Assembly (NCBI GenBank): GCA_021155195.1
Contig: JAJNPV010000030.1
Coordinates: 186,001 to 250,000 of the forward strand
Source: Ohtaekwangia sp.
GTDB lineage: Bacteria > Bacteroidota > Bacteroidia > Cytophagales > Cyclobacteriaceae
Direction of reading: 5' to 3'
Length of the DNA stretch: 64,000 nucleotides
In this document: positions 1-8,884 of the stretch, in pieces
How positions within the stretch are numbered: position 1 is the stretch's first letter
Layout of the letters: every line of letters starts with the position of its first letter
Translations under genes and position numbers: made by a program
The notes under the pieces: model-generated
What the model was told of the DNA's origin: nothing
Database searches by the model: none
What the model saw: only the letters and a program-made list of their open reading frames with translations

Positions 1-1
1 G

Positions 2-1417
2 ACAAAACCGGATATGTATGAGCAACCTTCTGCTGAGTTACTTGCACATCTGAAACATCCCAACGGTTGGTGGCGCGACATGGCGCAACAAATTTTAGTA
101 CAACGCAATGATAAATCTGTAGCCCCTGAGTTGGTTAACATGGTTCGCTCAAGCGATAATATTCTGACCCGGTTCCATGCACTTTGGGTGTTGGAAGGGA
201 TTGGTGCATTGGAATCTTCGTTGGTGAAGGAGTTGATGAAGGATACTAATCCGCGCATGCGAACAATGGCATTATGGGTAAGCGAATCACTTTATAAAAA
301 TGGAGATCAATCGTTCGCCAAAAATTATTTGGAGCTGATGAACGATACGGATACAAATGTAAAAATGCGCGCCATGATGACGGGAAGGTTGCTAAAAATT
401 AACGGTACGAATGCGGTAGTAAAAAAAGTAATGGCAACTGATACAACTGCGGGTGTACAATTGGTAGGTAAGCAAGTGCTTGAACCTCGTGTAGTTAATT
501 CTTTTTTTGGAAGAACCAATCCTAACTTAAGTGAAGATGAAAAGGTATTGGTAGAGGAAGGTTCAAAAATATTCAGCAGTCTTTGCTCAACGTGTCACGG
601 ACCGTTGGGTAATGGAACATCAGCAGGCAAAGGAAAACTATTAGCACCTTCACTTGTTGGGTCGTCACGTGTTCAATCACATCCTGACTATGTAATCAAA
701 ACATTACTTCGTGGCCTGACCGGAGAAATTCAAAAAGAATCTTATGCAGGAATACTAATGACACCCATGAGTAGCAACAGTGATGAGTGGATTGCTTCCG
801 TGGCTTCGTTTATCAGGATCAATTTCGAAAATGAATCATCCCCTGTTACTCCGGCCGATGTTGCGCGCGTTCGTAAGGAAACCGCTAACCAGAAAACACC
901 TTACACATTTGATGCACTCTGGTCATCGATTCCAAAAGTACTGGTGCCCACATCAAGCTGGAAGATGAGTGCAAGCAATACTGCCGAAACACGTAAAGGA
1001 AGTACAGCGTCAGCACAAGGGGCTTTTACTTTTGAGGGCTGGACTACAGGCATTACACAACAAGCGGGCATGTGGTATCAGGTTGAACTTCCCGTGGCTA
1101 CCACATTGACTGAACTGCAATTTAAGTCACCTCCCATTAGTCGTGGCTGGCAAAAAGGATCTCCCCCACCTATTCACACCTATCCGAAGGAGTACAATGT
1201 GGATGTGTCTTTGGATGGCAAGCAATGGACAAACGTAATTACAAAAGGGGAAGGGACCGGAGCATCAATGACTATCCGTTTCGACCCGGTAAACGCTAAA
1301 TTTTTACGAATCACATTAACAAAATCTGAAACGATTGTTCATGGTGAAAGAAGAGGAAGGCCGTTTGACTTTGAAGTAGCTTGGACGATGCGGGAGTTTA
1401 AAATTTATGGGTTGTAA
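2..1417 (+). CDS. HEAT-repeat / cytochrome c / discoidin-like protein (5' partial)
   Basis: The reading frame is open to the left window edge, so the ATG at 14 is probably internal and the N-terminus is missing. Counting from that ATG, residues about 5-150 are helical HEAT-like repeats. A class I cytochrome c domain follows with a CSTCH haem site (first Cys about residue 191) and Met-rich sequence after it. The C-terminal 140 residues look like an F5/8 type C (discoidin-like) carbohydrate-binding fold. This order is known from large secreted haem proteins of Bacteroidota and Planctomycetes that pair a sugar-dehydrogenase-like part with cytochrome c; the enzyme part would lie upstream. A periplasmic electron-transfer role in sugar oxidation is inferred. 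Confidence 0.7.
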   Translation, partial: TKPDMYEQPSAELLAHLKHPNGWWRDMAQQILVQRNDKSVAPELVNMVRSSDNILTRFHALWVLEGIGALESSLVKELMKDTNPRMRTMALWVSESLYKNGDQSFAKNYLELMNDTDTNVKMRAMMTGRLLKINGTNAVVKKVMATDTTAGVQLVGKQVLEPRVVNSFFGRTNPNLSEDEKVLVEEGSKIFSSLCSTCHGPLGNGTSAGKGKLLAPSLVGSSRVQSHPDYVIKTLLRGLTGEIQKESYAGILMTPMSSNSDEWIASVASFIRINFENESSPVTPADVARVRKETANQKTPYTFDALWSSIPKVLVPTSSWKMSASNTAETRKGSTASAQGAFTFEGWTTGITQQAGMWYQVELPVATTLTELQFKSPPISRGWQKGSPPPIHTYPKEYNVDVSLDGKQWTNVITKGEGTGASMTIRFDPVNAKFLRITLTKSETIVHGERRGRPFDFEVAWTMREFKIYGL

Positions 1418-1421
1418 AAAA

Positions 1422-1450
1422 TCGAGGGCTAATTAAAAATTAGCCCTCGA
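1422..1450. terminator. Bidirectional intrinsic terminator
   Basis: Arms 1422-1433 and 1439-1450 are perfect complements (12 bp, GAGGGCTAAT core) around a 5-nt loop. On the minus strand the hairpin is followed by a run of T (complement of 1416-1421). It lies between two convergent genes and probably serves both, the minus-strand gene most clearly. Confidence 0.8.
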
Positions 1451-1469
1451 TAAATTCAGTAAATTATTA

Positions 1470-2063
1470 CTAGTTAATTTTCTTAAGTCCTTTGGCCTTA
1501 TCTTTCTCTTCCTTCATTTGCTTATCGGACTTCTTCTCCTCTTTTAATTTCTCTTTTTCTTTTTCCTGCTTCTCTTTATTTTTCTCCTTTGTGAAGAACG
1601 AGTCGCTTTCTTCTTCGTCATCATCGTCCCAATCAAAATCATCCTCATCTATGTCTATATCCATGTCCATATCCATATCGAAGTCATCGTTGTCAAAATC
1701 AAAGTCAAAGTCGAGTGGCTCAACATTCACATCAAAGTGAGGGATATTAATCATGATGGGATCAACATTAATATCAAGATCCTTCAGGTTAATTTCAATA
1801 GGTTCAATGTGAATTTCCAATCGCTCCATTACTTGCTCTACAGATTTCATGGCATCGCGGATGGCCGATTCGATCGAAGCCTCCAGGGCTGCTTCATCAA
1901 TATTTACATTAATGTTTAGGTTTTTAAACTGATTACCGCCAGCAATTTTTGTCAACCGCATTGATTTGGAATCCGAGCTGGTTTCATTTTTTTTGGGTGT
2001 TTCCTGTGAAAAGCCGGGTATGGCCATCAAGCCAATAAGCAGGCATGTGAGTAGTTGTTTCAT
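1470..2063 (-). CDS. Secreted charge-segregated Asp-rich protein, unknown function
   Basis: I do not recognise a family. An upstream ATG at 2087 is possible, but the ATG at 2063 gives a clean signal peptide (KQLLTC, hydrophobic core, then GFSQ). The mature protein has a middle section of repeated short strands of the type (I/V)(D/E)(I/V)N(V/I), then a block made almost only of Asp with Phe, Met and Ile, and finally a tail of Lys and Glu (KEKxKEK type). The middle could form a beta-repeat. The acidic block could bind cations such as calcium. Such low-complexity composition can arise without a conserved function, so no role is assigned. It stands alone and ends at the shared hairpin terminator. 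Confidence 0.6.
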   Translation of the reverse strand: MKQLLTCLLIGLMAIPGFSQETPKKNETSSDSKSMRLTKIAGGNQFKNLNINVNIDEAALEASIESAIRDAMKSVEQVMERLEIHIEPIEINLKDLDINVDPIMINIPHFDVNVEPLDFDFDFDNDDFDMDMDMDIDIDEDDFDWDDDDEEESDSFFTKEKNKEKQEKEKEKLKEEKKSDKQMKEEKDKAKGLKKIN

Positions 2064-2295
2064 GTTTGTAGCATTTTGGGTACTCATGGAGTACTGAATC
2101 TAGGAGAAAAGGTTACTGATCATTATTAAATTTTTCTGCTAAGCGAATTCTTTATAAATGAAAAGGCCATTTCCAAATGAATTTAGAACATTCATTGGCT
2201 TTCACTCGCATTTGAATTGTTATGCATATTTTGATTTCAAGAGAATAAAAGCGGAATTGCAGTTGTCTTTTGCCGAGTAGCTATATCCTTAAAAC

Positions 2296-3486
2296 ATGAA
2301 AAAAACATCACTCTTCACTATTGCATTAGTTGCCTTGATTTGCATTCAAATCAGAGAGGCAAATGCACAGCAAAATCTTGATTCGTTTAAAGAGCGATTT
2401 GCTAAAGCGGAAAATGAAAATTTGGTCAAACGGTATCAGGGTATTATTACTTCAAAAGGGATAGAGAATGGATTATACAAAATTCAAAAGACGGGGGTAT
2501 CCACTGCACCTGTTAAGAATGCATGCGAAGCATTTTTAAAATCCCTCTCCAAAGAACAACTGGCAAAAACACAATTCGGCATTCAGGATAAAGAGTGGCA
2601 AAAATGGTCGAATGTAGATAATGGCTTGTACAAACGACAAGGCGTTAGTCTAAAGGAAATGTCGAGTGAGCAAAGAAAATTAGCATTCGATTTAATGCAG
2701 GTTGCGCTAAGTGCCAAAGGACTGCAGTTGAGTAAGGACATTATGAAAACGGATCAGACCTTGCGGGAATTGAATGATGATAATCCCATTTATGATGAAG
2801 AACTTTACTTCTTCACCATCATGGGAAAACCCTCCATGACCGAACCCTGGGGTTGGCAAATAGACGGACATCACTTAGTAATTAACTATTTCATTTTAGG
2901 CGATCAGGTTGTAATGACTCCTGTTTTTATGGGTGGAGAACCTATTGTAACTCTAAGTGGAAAATATAATGGAAATGTAATTTTTCAAGATGAACAAAAC
3001 AGTGGACTAAAGCTTATGCAAGCCCTTTCTGCCGAACAACAAAATCAAGCCATCCTGTCGAAAGACAAAGGAAGAAATAACATTCAGGCCGAAGCGTTTT
3101 CAGACAGTAAAACGATAGACTATCAGGGCTTGTCTGCCTCGCAGTTAACGGAAGAGCAAAAAGAAAAATTACTGGACTTAACCAATCAATACATTTCTAA
3201 TTTAGAAGATGGACATGCCAAGGTTACTATGGCGGATATTAAAAACCATCTTAATAATACCTGGTTTTCGTGGATTGGTAAGACGGATGACAATGCTGTG
3301 TTCTATTACCGAATTCATAGTCCGGTAATATTAATTGAGTTCGACCATCAGGGGCCAATAGGAACAAGGGAGCAAAGCAATGGCGCAACACGAAACCACA
3401 TACATACCATTGTGAGAACACCCAACGGAAACGATTATGGGAAAGATTTGTTAGGACAACATTTGAAAGAACATCATAAGGATTAA
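2296..3486 (+). CDS. DUF3500 domain secreted protein
   Basis: The 396-residue protein has an N-terminal signal peptide (MKKTSLF, hydrophobic core, cleavage near ANAQ). The body matches my memory of the DUF3500 family: a central segment with GKPSxxxPWGWQxDGHHL and then VxxTPVFMGGEP, both hallmark-like, and His-rich and Glu-rich positions that could bind metal. DUF3500 proteins have no settled function. The next gene, 53 bp downstream, encodes a PepSY-type membrane protein, and mobA follows, so the three may be cotranscribed. The 208 bp upstream hold no other gene. Confidence 0.75.
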   Translation: MKKTSLFTIALVALICIQIREANAQQNLDSFKERFAKAENENLVKRYQGIITSKGIENGLYKIQKTGVSTAPVKNACEAFLKSLSKEQLAKTQFGIQDKEWQKWSNVDNGLYKRQGVSLKEMSSEQRKLAFDLMQVALSAKGLQLSKDIMKTDQTLRELNDDNPIYDEELYFFTIMGKPSMTEPWGWQIDGHHLVINYFILGDQVVMTPVFMGGEPIVTLSGKYNGNVIFQDEQNSGLKLMQALSAEQQNQAILSKDKGRNNIQAEAFSDSKTIDYQGLSASQLTEEQKEKLLDLTNQYISNLEDGHAKVTMADIKNHLNNTWFSWIGKTDDNAVFYYRIHSPVILIEFDHQGPIGTREQSNGATRNHIHTIVRTPNGNDYGKDLLGQHLKEHHKD

Positions 3487-3539
3487 AAAATCAAGCTAAA
3501 ACTAAATTCATCTTCTAATCAAAAATCTAAAAATAATTT

Positions 3540-4046
3540 ATGAGCGACAACAAGCAACAAATGAGAGTGTATCACAGATACCTGGGTTTCTTTTTGACAG
3601 GCATTATGGCTGTGTATTCCATTAGCGGCATCTCATTGATATTCAGGGACACTGATTTTTTGAAAAGTGAAAAACAAATTGAAAGACAATTGAAGCCAAA
3701 CTTGAGTGGCGAAGAACTTGGCCGGGAATTAAGAATGCGAGACCTAAAGATTGATAAAGAAGAAGGAGATGTTCTTAGTTTTAAACAAGGTACGTATAAC
3801 AAAACAACAGGTGTTGCAAACTATTCTGCTAAAGAGTTGAATAGCTTCGTTAATAAATTACAGAAGATGCATAAGGCCGATACCAAGAGTCCTTTATTTT
3901 ATCTGAATATATTCTTTGGCTTGTCTTTATTCTTTTTTGTGATTTCATCTTTCTATATGTTTTTGCCGGGCACTTCTGTTTTTAAGAAAGGGTTATATTT
4001 TGCGCTGGCAGGTGTGGCGCTAACCCTCATTATGATTTTTGTTTAA
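3540..4046 (+). CDS. PepSY-associated transmembrane protein
   Basis: A 168-residue membrane protein. The start MSDNKQQMRVYHRYLGFFLTG resembles the first helix of PepSY-TM proteins, where a His-Arg-x-Leu-Gly segment enters the membrane. A soluble middle region of about 75 residues (PepSY-like, Lys/Glu rich) is followed by two further helices at the C-terminus. It is much shorter than the four-helix PepSY-TM iron reductases, so it is a minimal member. It sits between a DUF3500 gene and mobA with short gaps, which suggests one transcript. The function is unknown; a role in redox or metal handling in the inner membrane is only a guess. Confidence 0.6.
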   Translation: MSDNKQQMRVYHRYLGFFLTGIMAVYSISGISLIFRDTDFLKSEKQIERQLKPNLSGEELGRELRMRDLKIDKEEGDVLSFKQGTYNKTTGVANYSAKELNSFVNKLQKMHKADTKSPLFYLNIFFGLSLFFFVISSFYMFLPGTSVFKKGLYFALAGVALTLIMIFV

Positions 4047-4057
4047 AGAAACACCAG

Positions 4058-4627
4058 ATGCTGGGGGTAATACTATGTGGGGGTAATAGTTCCCGAATGG
4101 GCAACGATAAGGGTTTGTTGCTCGCACAAGAAAAAACATGGGCTCAATCGGCACAAGAAAAATTCCGCTCCTTACCTACGGTACTATCCATTAACTCAAA
4201 GCAAGAACATAATTATAAATCAATCTTCCCCAAAGAGCAATTAATAACAGATGATCAGACTCTTTCTTTAGCTGGTCCTTTGTTGGGAATACTGAGTGTT
4301 CACAAACGATATGCTTCCGAAGATTTGCTGATCCTTGCGTGTGATTTGCCTCTAATCGATCAGGAGGTTTTAGAAACGCTGCAAAAAGAATACAGAAACA
4401 ATGGGGGTTACGAAGCGTACGTTTTCAACGTTGAAAATCAAACTGAACCCCTTTGCGGAATTTATACACACAAAGGCCTCGATAAAATTTTGACGCTGTA
4501 TGAAAGTAAAAACTTAGAAAGGTATAGTGTAATGTATGCGCTCGAACAATTGCAAACCAGATATATCGCAGCACCTACAACCTGGAAGTCTTATTTTAAA
4601 AATTTCAATTCACCTACCGATCTTTAG
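4058..4627 (+). CDS. mobA: Molybdenum cofactor guanylyltransferase MobA
   Basis: The N-terminus has the nucleotidyltransferase signature LCGGNSSRMGNDKG, with Gly-rich loop, Arg and Lys as in MobA. The segment LACDLPLI carries the metal-binding Asp of the family. At 189 residues it has the usual MobA length. MobA links GMP to molybdopterin to give the bis-MGD form used by nitrate reductases of the NarB/NasA/NapA type. This fits the molybdenum nitrate reductase encoded at 14296-17799. It begins 11 bp after the PepSY gene and its stop lies 2 bp from the stop of the convergent next gene, a very tight junction with no room for a separate terminator. Confidence 0.9.
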   Translation: MLGVILCGGNSSRMGNDKGLLLAQEKTWAQSAQEKFRSLPTVLSINSKQEHNYKSIFPKEQLITDDQTLSLAGPLLGILSVHKRYASEDLLILACDLPLIDQEVLETLQKEYRNNGGYEAYVFNVENQTEPLCGIYTHKGLDKILTLYESKNLERYSVMYALEQLQTRYIAAPTTWKSYFKNFNSPTDL

Positions 4628-4629
4628 AA

Positions 4630-5676
4630 TCATTTCGCCAGGCCAAACTCTTTCATGGCAGCTTCAAAATTTTTATTTTCATGACTGGGGCGGCTAAGCT
4701 TCGTCAATGCAAATCGTTGCAAGTCACTGAGTGATTTCCATTGATCTAATGAGATCGTCCACCCAAACTCTTTTACTTTATTAAGTAGTGCTTCATGAAT
4801 TTCCGCCACCTGCGCCCAGGCAGGATTTGGTTCTATCGGCATTTCGGTTGCTGTCTCTCCTGCTCTATCCAACACCATCAACTCAACAAGTTTTCTATAA
4901 CTAAGAAGTTGAGCCTGCGAAGTGGCCTCATACCGTGCTAACCGATTTCGCTCGGCTATTGTAAAACTATTCCACTGCGAAAGTTTTAGTTTGATGCCGC
5001 ACTTATCCAATTTAAACCGAACCACCATCGGGATGCATCGGATATCATCCTTCATAAAAATTTCTTCGAACCCGAATAACTGCGTTGTTGAGGTAGCCAG
5101 TTTGAGTAATGATTTCGTTTTATCCGAAACCTGAAGGTGATCCACGGCTGCTATGGCCTTTGGTGTCATCTTCTTAATCGTTTTCTGAATAATGTCAATT
5201 ACTTTTCCAGTCTCGTGCTTATCGGCAAACTCATCCAGGTAATGTTCGATGAAAACCAAACAAACAACATCCTCCAACAATTGCGTTTGGGCATTGGTAG
5301 CAAGTTCTTTCTTGAGCACTAAAGTCTTTACGCGTTCAATAGTTTCAGCTTCGTATCCACATTCTATTAAAATTTGTTCTGCAATTTTTGCATGGTGTAT
5401 TCTCTCAGCATTGCGCCATTGTAAATATCCTTTCTTATCCATGGGATAACTGCTCCTTAAAATCTCCCATCGCCCAATATGCTGGCACCGGGCTGCAAGC
5501 TTTACTGCTTCCGAAGCACTCGGCTCAAAGTGAGTCAACCGTTCTGTCATACGCTGGGCATACAGTATTTCCTTTGGGAATTTTTTTCCTTCAAATTCTT
5601 CGTGATTGGGGTCGCCTTCATTATAGCGATCGAAAGCAGCAATGGCTTGCTCAAATTTGCCAATAGAATTATTCAT
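4630..5676 (-). CDS. DUF4202 - nitrate reductase-associated (NR-assoc) fusion protein
   Basis: Two domains in 348 residues. Residues about 5-195 match the DUF4202 family: the start GKFEQAIAAFDRYNEGDPN, the segment ARCQHIGRWEILRSSYPMD and HHAKIAEQIL, all-helical and His-rich, resembling HD-type hydrolases. Residues about 205-345 match the nitrate reductase-associated family (PF09655-like): FEEIFMKDDIRCIPMVVRFKLD, GIKLKL and PNPAW. Both families are usually separate small proteins next to nitrate assimilation genes. The fusion supports a shared role, possibly in assembly or control of the nitrate or nitrite reductase, but neither has a proven activity. It is divergent from nirB; the intergenic TACGTA sites could serve both directions. 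Confidence 0.75.
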   Translation of the reverse strand: MNNSIGKFEQAIAAFDRYNEGDPNHEEFEGKKFPKEILYAQRMTERLTHFEPSASEAVKLAARCQHIGRWEILRSSYPMDKKGYLQWRNAERIHHAKIAEQILIECGYEAETIERVKTLVLKKELATNAQTQLLEDVVCLVFIEHYLDEFADKHETGKVIDIIQKTIKKMTPKAIAAVDHLQVSDKTKSLLKLATSTTQLFGFEEIFMKDDIRCIPMVVRFKLDKCGIKLKLSQWNSFTIAERNRLARYEATSQAQLLSYRKLVELMVLDRAGETATEMPIEPNPAWAQVAEIHEALLNKVKEFGWTISLDQWKSLSDLQRFALTKLSRPSHENKNFEAAMKEFGLAK

Positions 5677-5809
5677 GAACTTATTTCTTTTCGTTCTCTC
5701 CCCACGAATACATAATACATAATATAGAGTGGCAAGTTACGGCATCGAAAACACACCTTCTGCAACTATCATTCGATTACCAGACTTCTCACCAATTAGC
5801 TAAAATTAA

Positions 5810-5878
5810 TACGTAAAATTACGTATTAAATGATTTTTTGTACGTATTATTACTTAAAAATAAGGAATTACGTACTTA
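5810..5878. promoter_or_regulatory. TACGTA repeat cluster before nirB
   Basis: Exact TACGTA hexamers start at 5810, 5820, 5841 and 5869. A one-mismatch copy, TACTTA, starts at 5851 and another overlaps the last site at 5873. The pairs 5810/5820 and 5841/5851 are 10 bp apart (TACGTA-N4-TACNTA), and 5820 to 5841 is 21 bp, so four sites lie on one helix face. The same 10-bp tandem occurs before narK. The local NarL-type regulator is the obvious candidate binder; that is inference. Confidence 0.7.
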
Positions 5879-5889
5879 AATCGTTTGCA

Positions 5890-8382
5890 ATGAAACGGAT
5901 CATCGTAGTAGGAAATGGAATGGTGGGTTACAAGTTCTGTGAGAAGCTCCGAGCCACCTCGAAGTCGGTGGAAATAATTGTTTATGGAGAGGAGCCCCGC
6001 CCGGCATATGATCGGGTGCATTTAAGTAGTTATTTTTCAGGTGCAAGTGCTGATGACTTGTTGATGGCTCCAGCTTCGTGGTATGTTGAAAACAATATTC
6101 AACTGTTCATTGGTGAGTTGGTAACAGAAATTGATCGCGTCAACAAAAAAATAAAAACACATTCGGGTAAAGAAGATCATTACGACTACCTCGTGTTGGC
6201 AACCGGTTCGGGTGCTTTTGTTCCTAAGTTAGAAGGCGTTGAGCGACATGGCGTGTTTGTGTACAGAACCATTGAGGACCTCAATCAAATAACGGAGTAT
6301 AGTAAAAAAATAAAAAAGGCCGCTGTGCTTGGTGGCGGCTTATTAGGATTGGAAGCCGCAAAGGCATTGCTCGATCTTGAGTTAGAAACCCATGTGGTGG
6401 AATTTGCTCCACGCCTGATGCCCCGGCAAATTGATGAAGCCGGTTCAAACGTATTAGCTGCAAAACTTTCACAACTCGGCATTACCATTCATACCAATAA
6501 GAGCACAAAAAAAATTGCTGGCAATGGCAAACTCGAAGGACTTGAGTTTGCGGATGGCTCTTCCCTTTCAATAGAAATGTTAGTGATCTCCGCAGGCATT
6601 CGTCCACGCGATGAAGTAGCAAAGCTATGCGGCATTGCCGTGCACGAACGTGGTGGCGTGTTGGTGGATGACTTTCTAAAGACAAATGATGAACACATTT
6701 TTGCAATTGGAGAAGTAGCGGTGCATAACAATATGGTGTATGGCTTGGTTGCCCCCGGCTACGAAATGGCCGACATCGTGGTAAAACAATTGGTGGGTGA
6801 TTCGTCAAAACAGTTTACCGACTTTGATATGTCTACCAAATTGAAATTGATTGGTGTCGATGTGGCAAGTTTTGGAGATCCTTTCGGAGAAATTCCTGGA
6901 AGTGTTCCTATTGCTTTTCAGGATAAGCGCAATGGAGTTTATAAGCGCATCAATATTTCGGAAGACGGAAAATATTTGTTGGGGGGAATTTTAATTGGCG
7001 ATGCAAGCCAATACAATCTTTTTCATCAAATGGTAGTTAACAAAATGCCACTGCCCGCGCAGCCCGAAACATTAATTATCGGTGCACCCGGAAAACAAGA
7101 TGAAGGTGCCGGACTCAAAAGCTTACCCGACAGTGCTCAGATTTGTTCGTGCGAAAATGTAACCAAAGGTGATTTGGTATGTCAGATCAAAGACAATGGT
7201 GTTACTGCTCTTGATGGAATAAAGAAGAACACGAAAGCTTGCACGGGCTGTGGTGGCTGCACCCCCATGGTGAATGACCTTCTCAAACTTACGTTGGAAT
7301 CGTTAGGGCATACGGTTAAGAAAACACTGTGTGAGCACTTTGATTATTCGCGGCAGGAACTGTATGATCTCATTAAAATAAAGGGTTTTAAGAGTTATGA
7401 TGAACTTTTAGATGAACATGGAAAAGGAGATGGCTGTGAAATTTGTAAGCCTGCAGTGGCCTCACTACTTGCCAGTATTTGGAATGATGTAATCCTAAAA
7501 CAAGATACAATTCAGGATACCAACGATCGCTTTCTGGCCAACATTCAACGCGGTGGAACCTACTCGGTGGTGCCACGCATTGCGGGTGGAGAAATCACCC
7601 CTGCAAAACTGATGGCCATCGGAAGAATTGCAGATAAATATAATCTGTATACAAAAATAACGGGCGGCCAGCGCATTGATATGTTCGGTGCACGCGTAGA
7701 TCAACTTCCTGAAATTTGGGAAGAATTAATTGATGAAGGTTTTGAAAGTGGCCATGCATATGGCAAAGCACTGCGCACTGTAAAGAGTTGCGTAGGCACT
7801 ACCTGGTGTCGCTTTGGCGTTCAGGATGCAGTATCATTTGCAATTCAAATTGAAGATCGTTACAAAGGACTTCGTGCGCCACATAAATTAAAAGGAGCGG
7901 TGTCAGGTTGCATCCGTGAATGCGCAGAAGCACAATCAAAAGATTTTGGAGTTATCGCCACCGAGAAAGGTTGGAATTTATATGTGTGTGGAAATGGAGG
8001 TTCGCGTCCTCAACATGCAAAGTTATTGGCCACAGATGTGGATTCTGAAACGTGTATAAAATTGATTGATCGTTTTTTAATGTTCTACATAAAAACTGCT
8101 GACCCACTCACGCGCACGGCTACCTGGTTAAATAAAATGGAAGGCGGGCTTGATTACTTGTGCGATGTGGTTGTAAACGATTCGCTTCAGCTTGCCGAAC
8201 AATTGGAGCATGAAATGAAAGAATTAATTGCGCACTATCACTGCGAATGGAAAAAAGTAGTGGAAGACCCTGTCCTTCGCGCACGGTTCAAACACTTTAT
8301 TAATGATGATGCCGCTGATGAGACACTTTCCTTTGTTGATCTGCGCGGACAAAAGATGCCGATGGATTGGGATAAAAAATAA
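5890..8382 (+). CDS. nirB: NAD(P)H nitrite reductase, large subunit NirB
   Basis: Assimilatory nitrite reductase, which takes nitrite to ammonium with six electrons from NAD(P)H. The start at 5890 (MKRIIVVGNGMVGYKF) puts the FAD Rossmann motif at the N-terminus as in the family; a frame-open ATG at 5830 would add 20 unrelated residues and sit among the TACGTA sites. Order: FAD/NAD-binding reductase (1-400, second GGGLLGLEAA motif), BFD-type [2Fe-2S] cysteines (CSCEN...CTGCGGC), then ferredoxin-like half domains and the sirohaem/4Fe-4S region with SCVGTTWC and GCIRECAEA. The length of 830 residues is typical. nirD follows 30 bp later. The TACGTA cluster lies directly upstream. Confidence 0.95.
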   Translation: MKRIIVVGNGMVGYKFCEKLRATSKSVEIIVYGEEPRPAYDRVHLSSYFSGASADDLLMAPASWYVENNIQLFIGELVTEIDRVNKKIKTHSGKEDHYDYLVLATGSGAFVPKLEGVERHGVFVYRTIEDLNQITEYSKKIKKAAVLGGGLLGLEAAKALLDLELETHVVEFAPRLMPRQIDEAGSNVLAAKLSQLGITIHTNKSTKKIAGNGKLEGLEFADGSSLSIEMLVISAGIRPRDEVAKLCGIAVHERGGVLVDDFLKTNDEHIFAIGEVAVHNNMVYGLVAPGYEMADIVVKQLVGDSSKQFTDFDMSTKLKLIGVDVASFGDPFGEIPGSVPIAFQDKRNGVYKRINISEDGKYLLGGILIGDASQYNLFHQMVVNKMPLPAQPETLIIGAPGKQDEGAGLKSLPDSAQICSCENVTKGDLVCQIKDNGVTALDGIKKNTKACTGCGGCTPMVNDLLKLTLESLGHTVKKTLCEHFDYSRQELYDLIKIKGFKSYDELLDEHGKGDGCEICKPAVASLLASIWNDVILKQDTIQDTNDRFLANIQRGGTYSVVPRIAGGEITPAKLMAIGRIADKYNLYTKITGGQRIDMFGARVDQLPEIWEELIDEGFESGHAYGKALRTVKSCVGTTWCRFGVQDAVSFAIQIEDRYKGLRAPHKLKGAVSGCIRECAEAQSKDFGVIATEKGWNLYVCGNGGSRPQHAKLLATDVDSETCIKLIDRFLMFYIKTADPLTRTATWLNKMEGGLDYLCDVVVNDSLQLAEQLEHEMKELIAHYHCEWKKVVEDPVLRARFKHFINDDAADETLSFVDLRGQKMPMDWDKK

Positions 8383-8412
8383 ATCAAGAAGAAATAAAAA
8401 AGACAATTGAGT

Positions 8413-8769
8413 ATGAATGCGATTGCAAATAGTGAAATCAAGATTTGGTATAAAGCGGCCCGCGAAGAAGACTTTCCTCAAAACGGAGGTGCGTGTGTAA
8501 AATACAAAAACATTCAAGTTGCCGTGTTCAACTTTTCGAGACGCAACGAATGGTATGCCTGTCAAAATCTTTGTCCGCACAAAATGCAAATGGCGCTATC
8601 GCGTGGGATGATTGGAACGCTGAATGATGAACCGAAAGTAGCATGCCCCTTTCACAAGAAAAATTTTTCATTGCGCAGTGGCGAGTGCCTTAATGCTGAA
8701 GAAGAAAAAATCTCTACCTATCCGGTAAAGGTGGAAGGTGGTTTTGTTTACATCGGCTTTAGTTTCTGA
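8413..8769 (+). CDS. nirD: Nitrite reductase small subunit NirD (Rieske-type)
   Basis: A 118-residue Rieske-fold protein and partner of NirB. The ATG at 8413 was chosen over an in-frame TTG two codons earlier. The two Rieske half-sites are visible as CPHKM and CPFHKKNF, so Cys and His pairs for a [2Fe-2S] cluster are present; many NirD proteins have lost these, so this one may still bind the cluster. The final strand VKVEGGFVYIGF is typical of NirD. The gene is 30 bp downstream of nirB and is surely cotranscribed with it. The following 105 bp contain the next TACGTA sites. Confidence 0.92.
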   Translation: MNAIANSEIKIWYKAAREEDFPQNGGACVKYKNIQVAVFNFSRRNEWYACQNLCPHKMQMALSRGMIGTLNDEPKVACPFHKKNFSLRSGECLNAEEEKISTYPVKVEGGFVYIGFSF

Positions 8770-8855
8770 AGAAAGAAGCTAAATATTTCTGAATGAAGTT
8801 CTGTATTTGAACTCATTCCAAGCCTCTCTCATATTATCAAAACAAGAAAAAGAAT

Positions 8856-8884
8856 TACGTAACTTGCTACGTATATGCACGTAA
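8856..8884. promoter_or_regulatory. TACGTA sites at the start of the sensor kinase gene
   Basis: TACGTA starts at 8856 and 8868 (12 bp apart), and a CACGTA variant starts at 8879, inside the first codons. The kinase ATG is at 8875, so the sites overlap the translation start. This placement fits autorepression or a leaderless transcript better than classical activation. No other in-frame ATG exists before the first membrane helix. Confidence 0.55.

Noticed and set aside
5830..5889. Longer NirB start at 5830
   Set aside because: The added 20 residues are not typical of the family, and the FAD motif starts right after the ATG at 5890; the stretch is filled with TACGTA sites.
8224..8589. A 121-codon frame on the minus strand over the nirB-nirD junction
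   Set aside because: It is a shadow of two recognised genes and would cross their junction; no protein family is recognisable.
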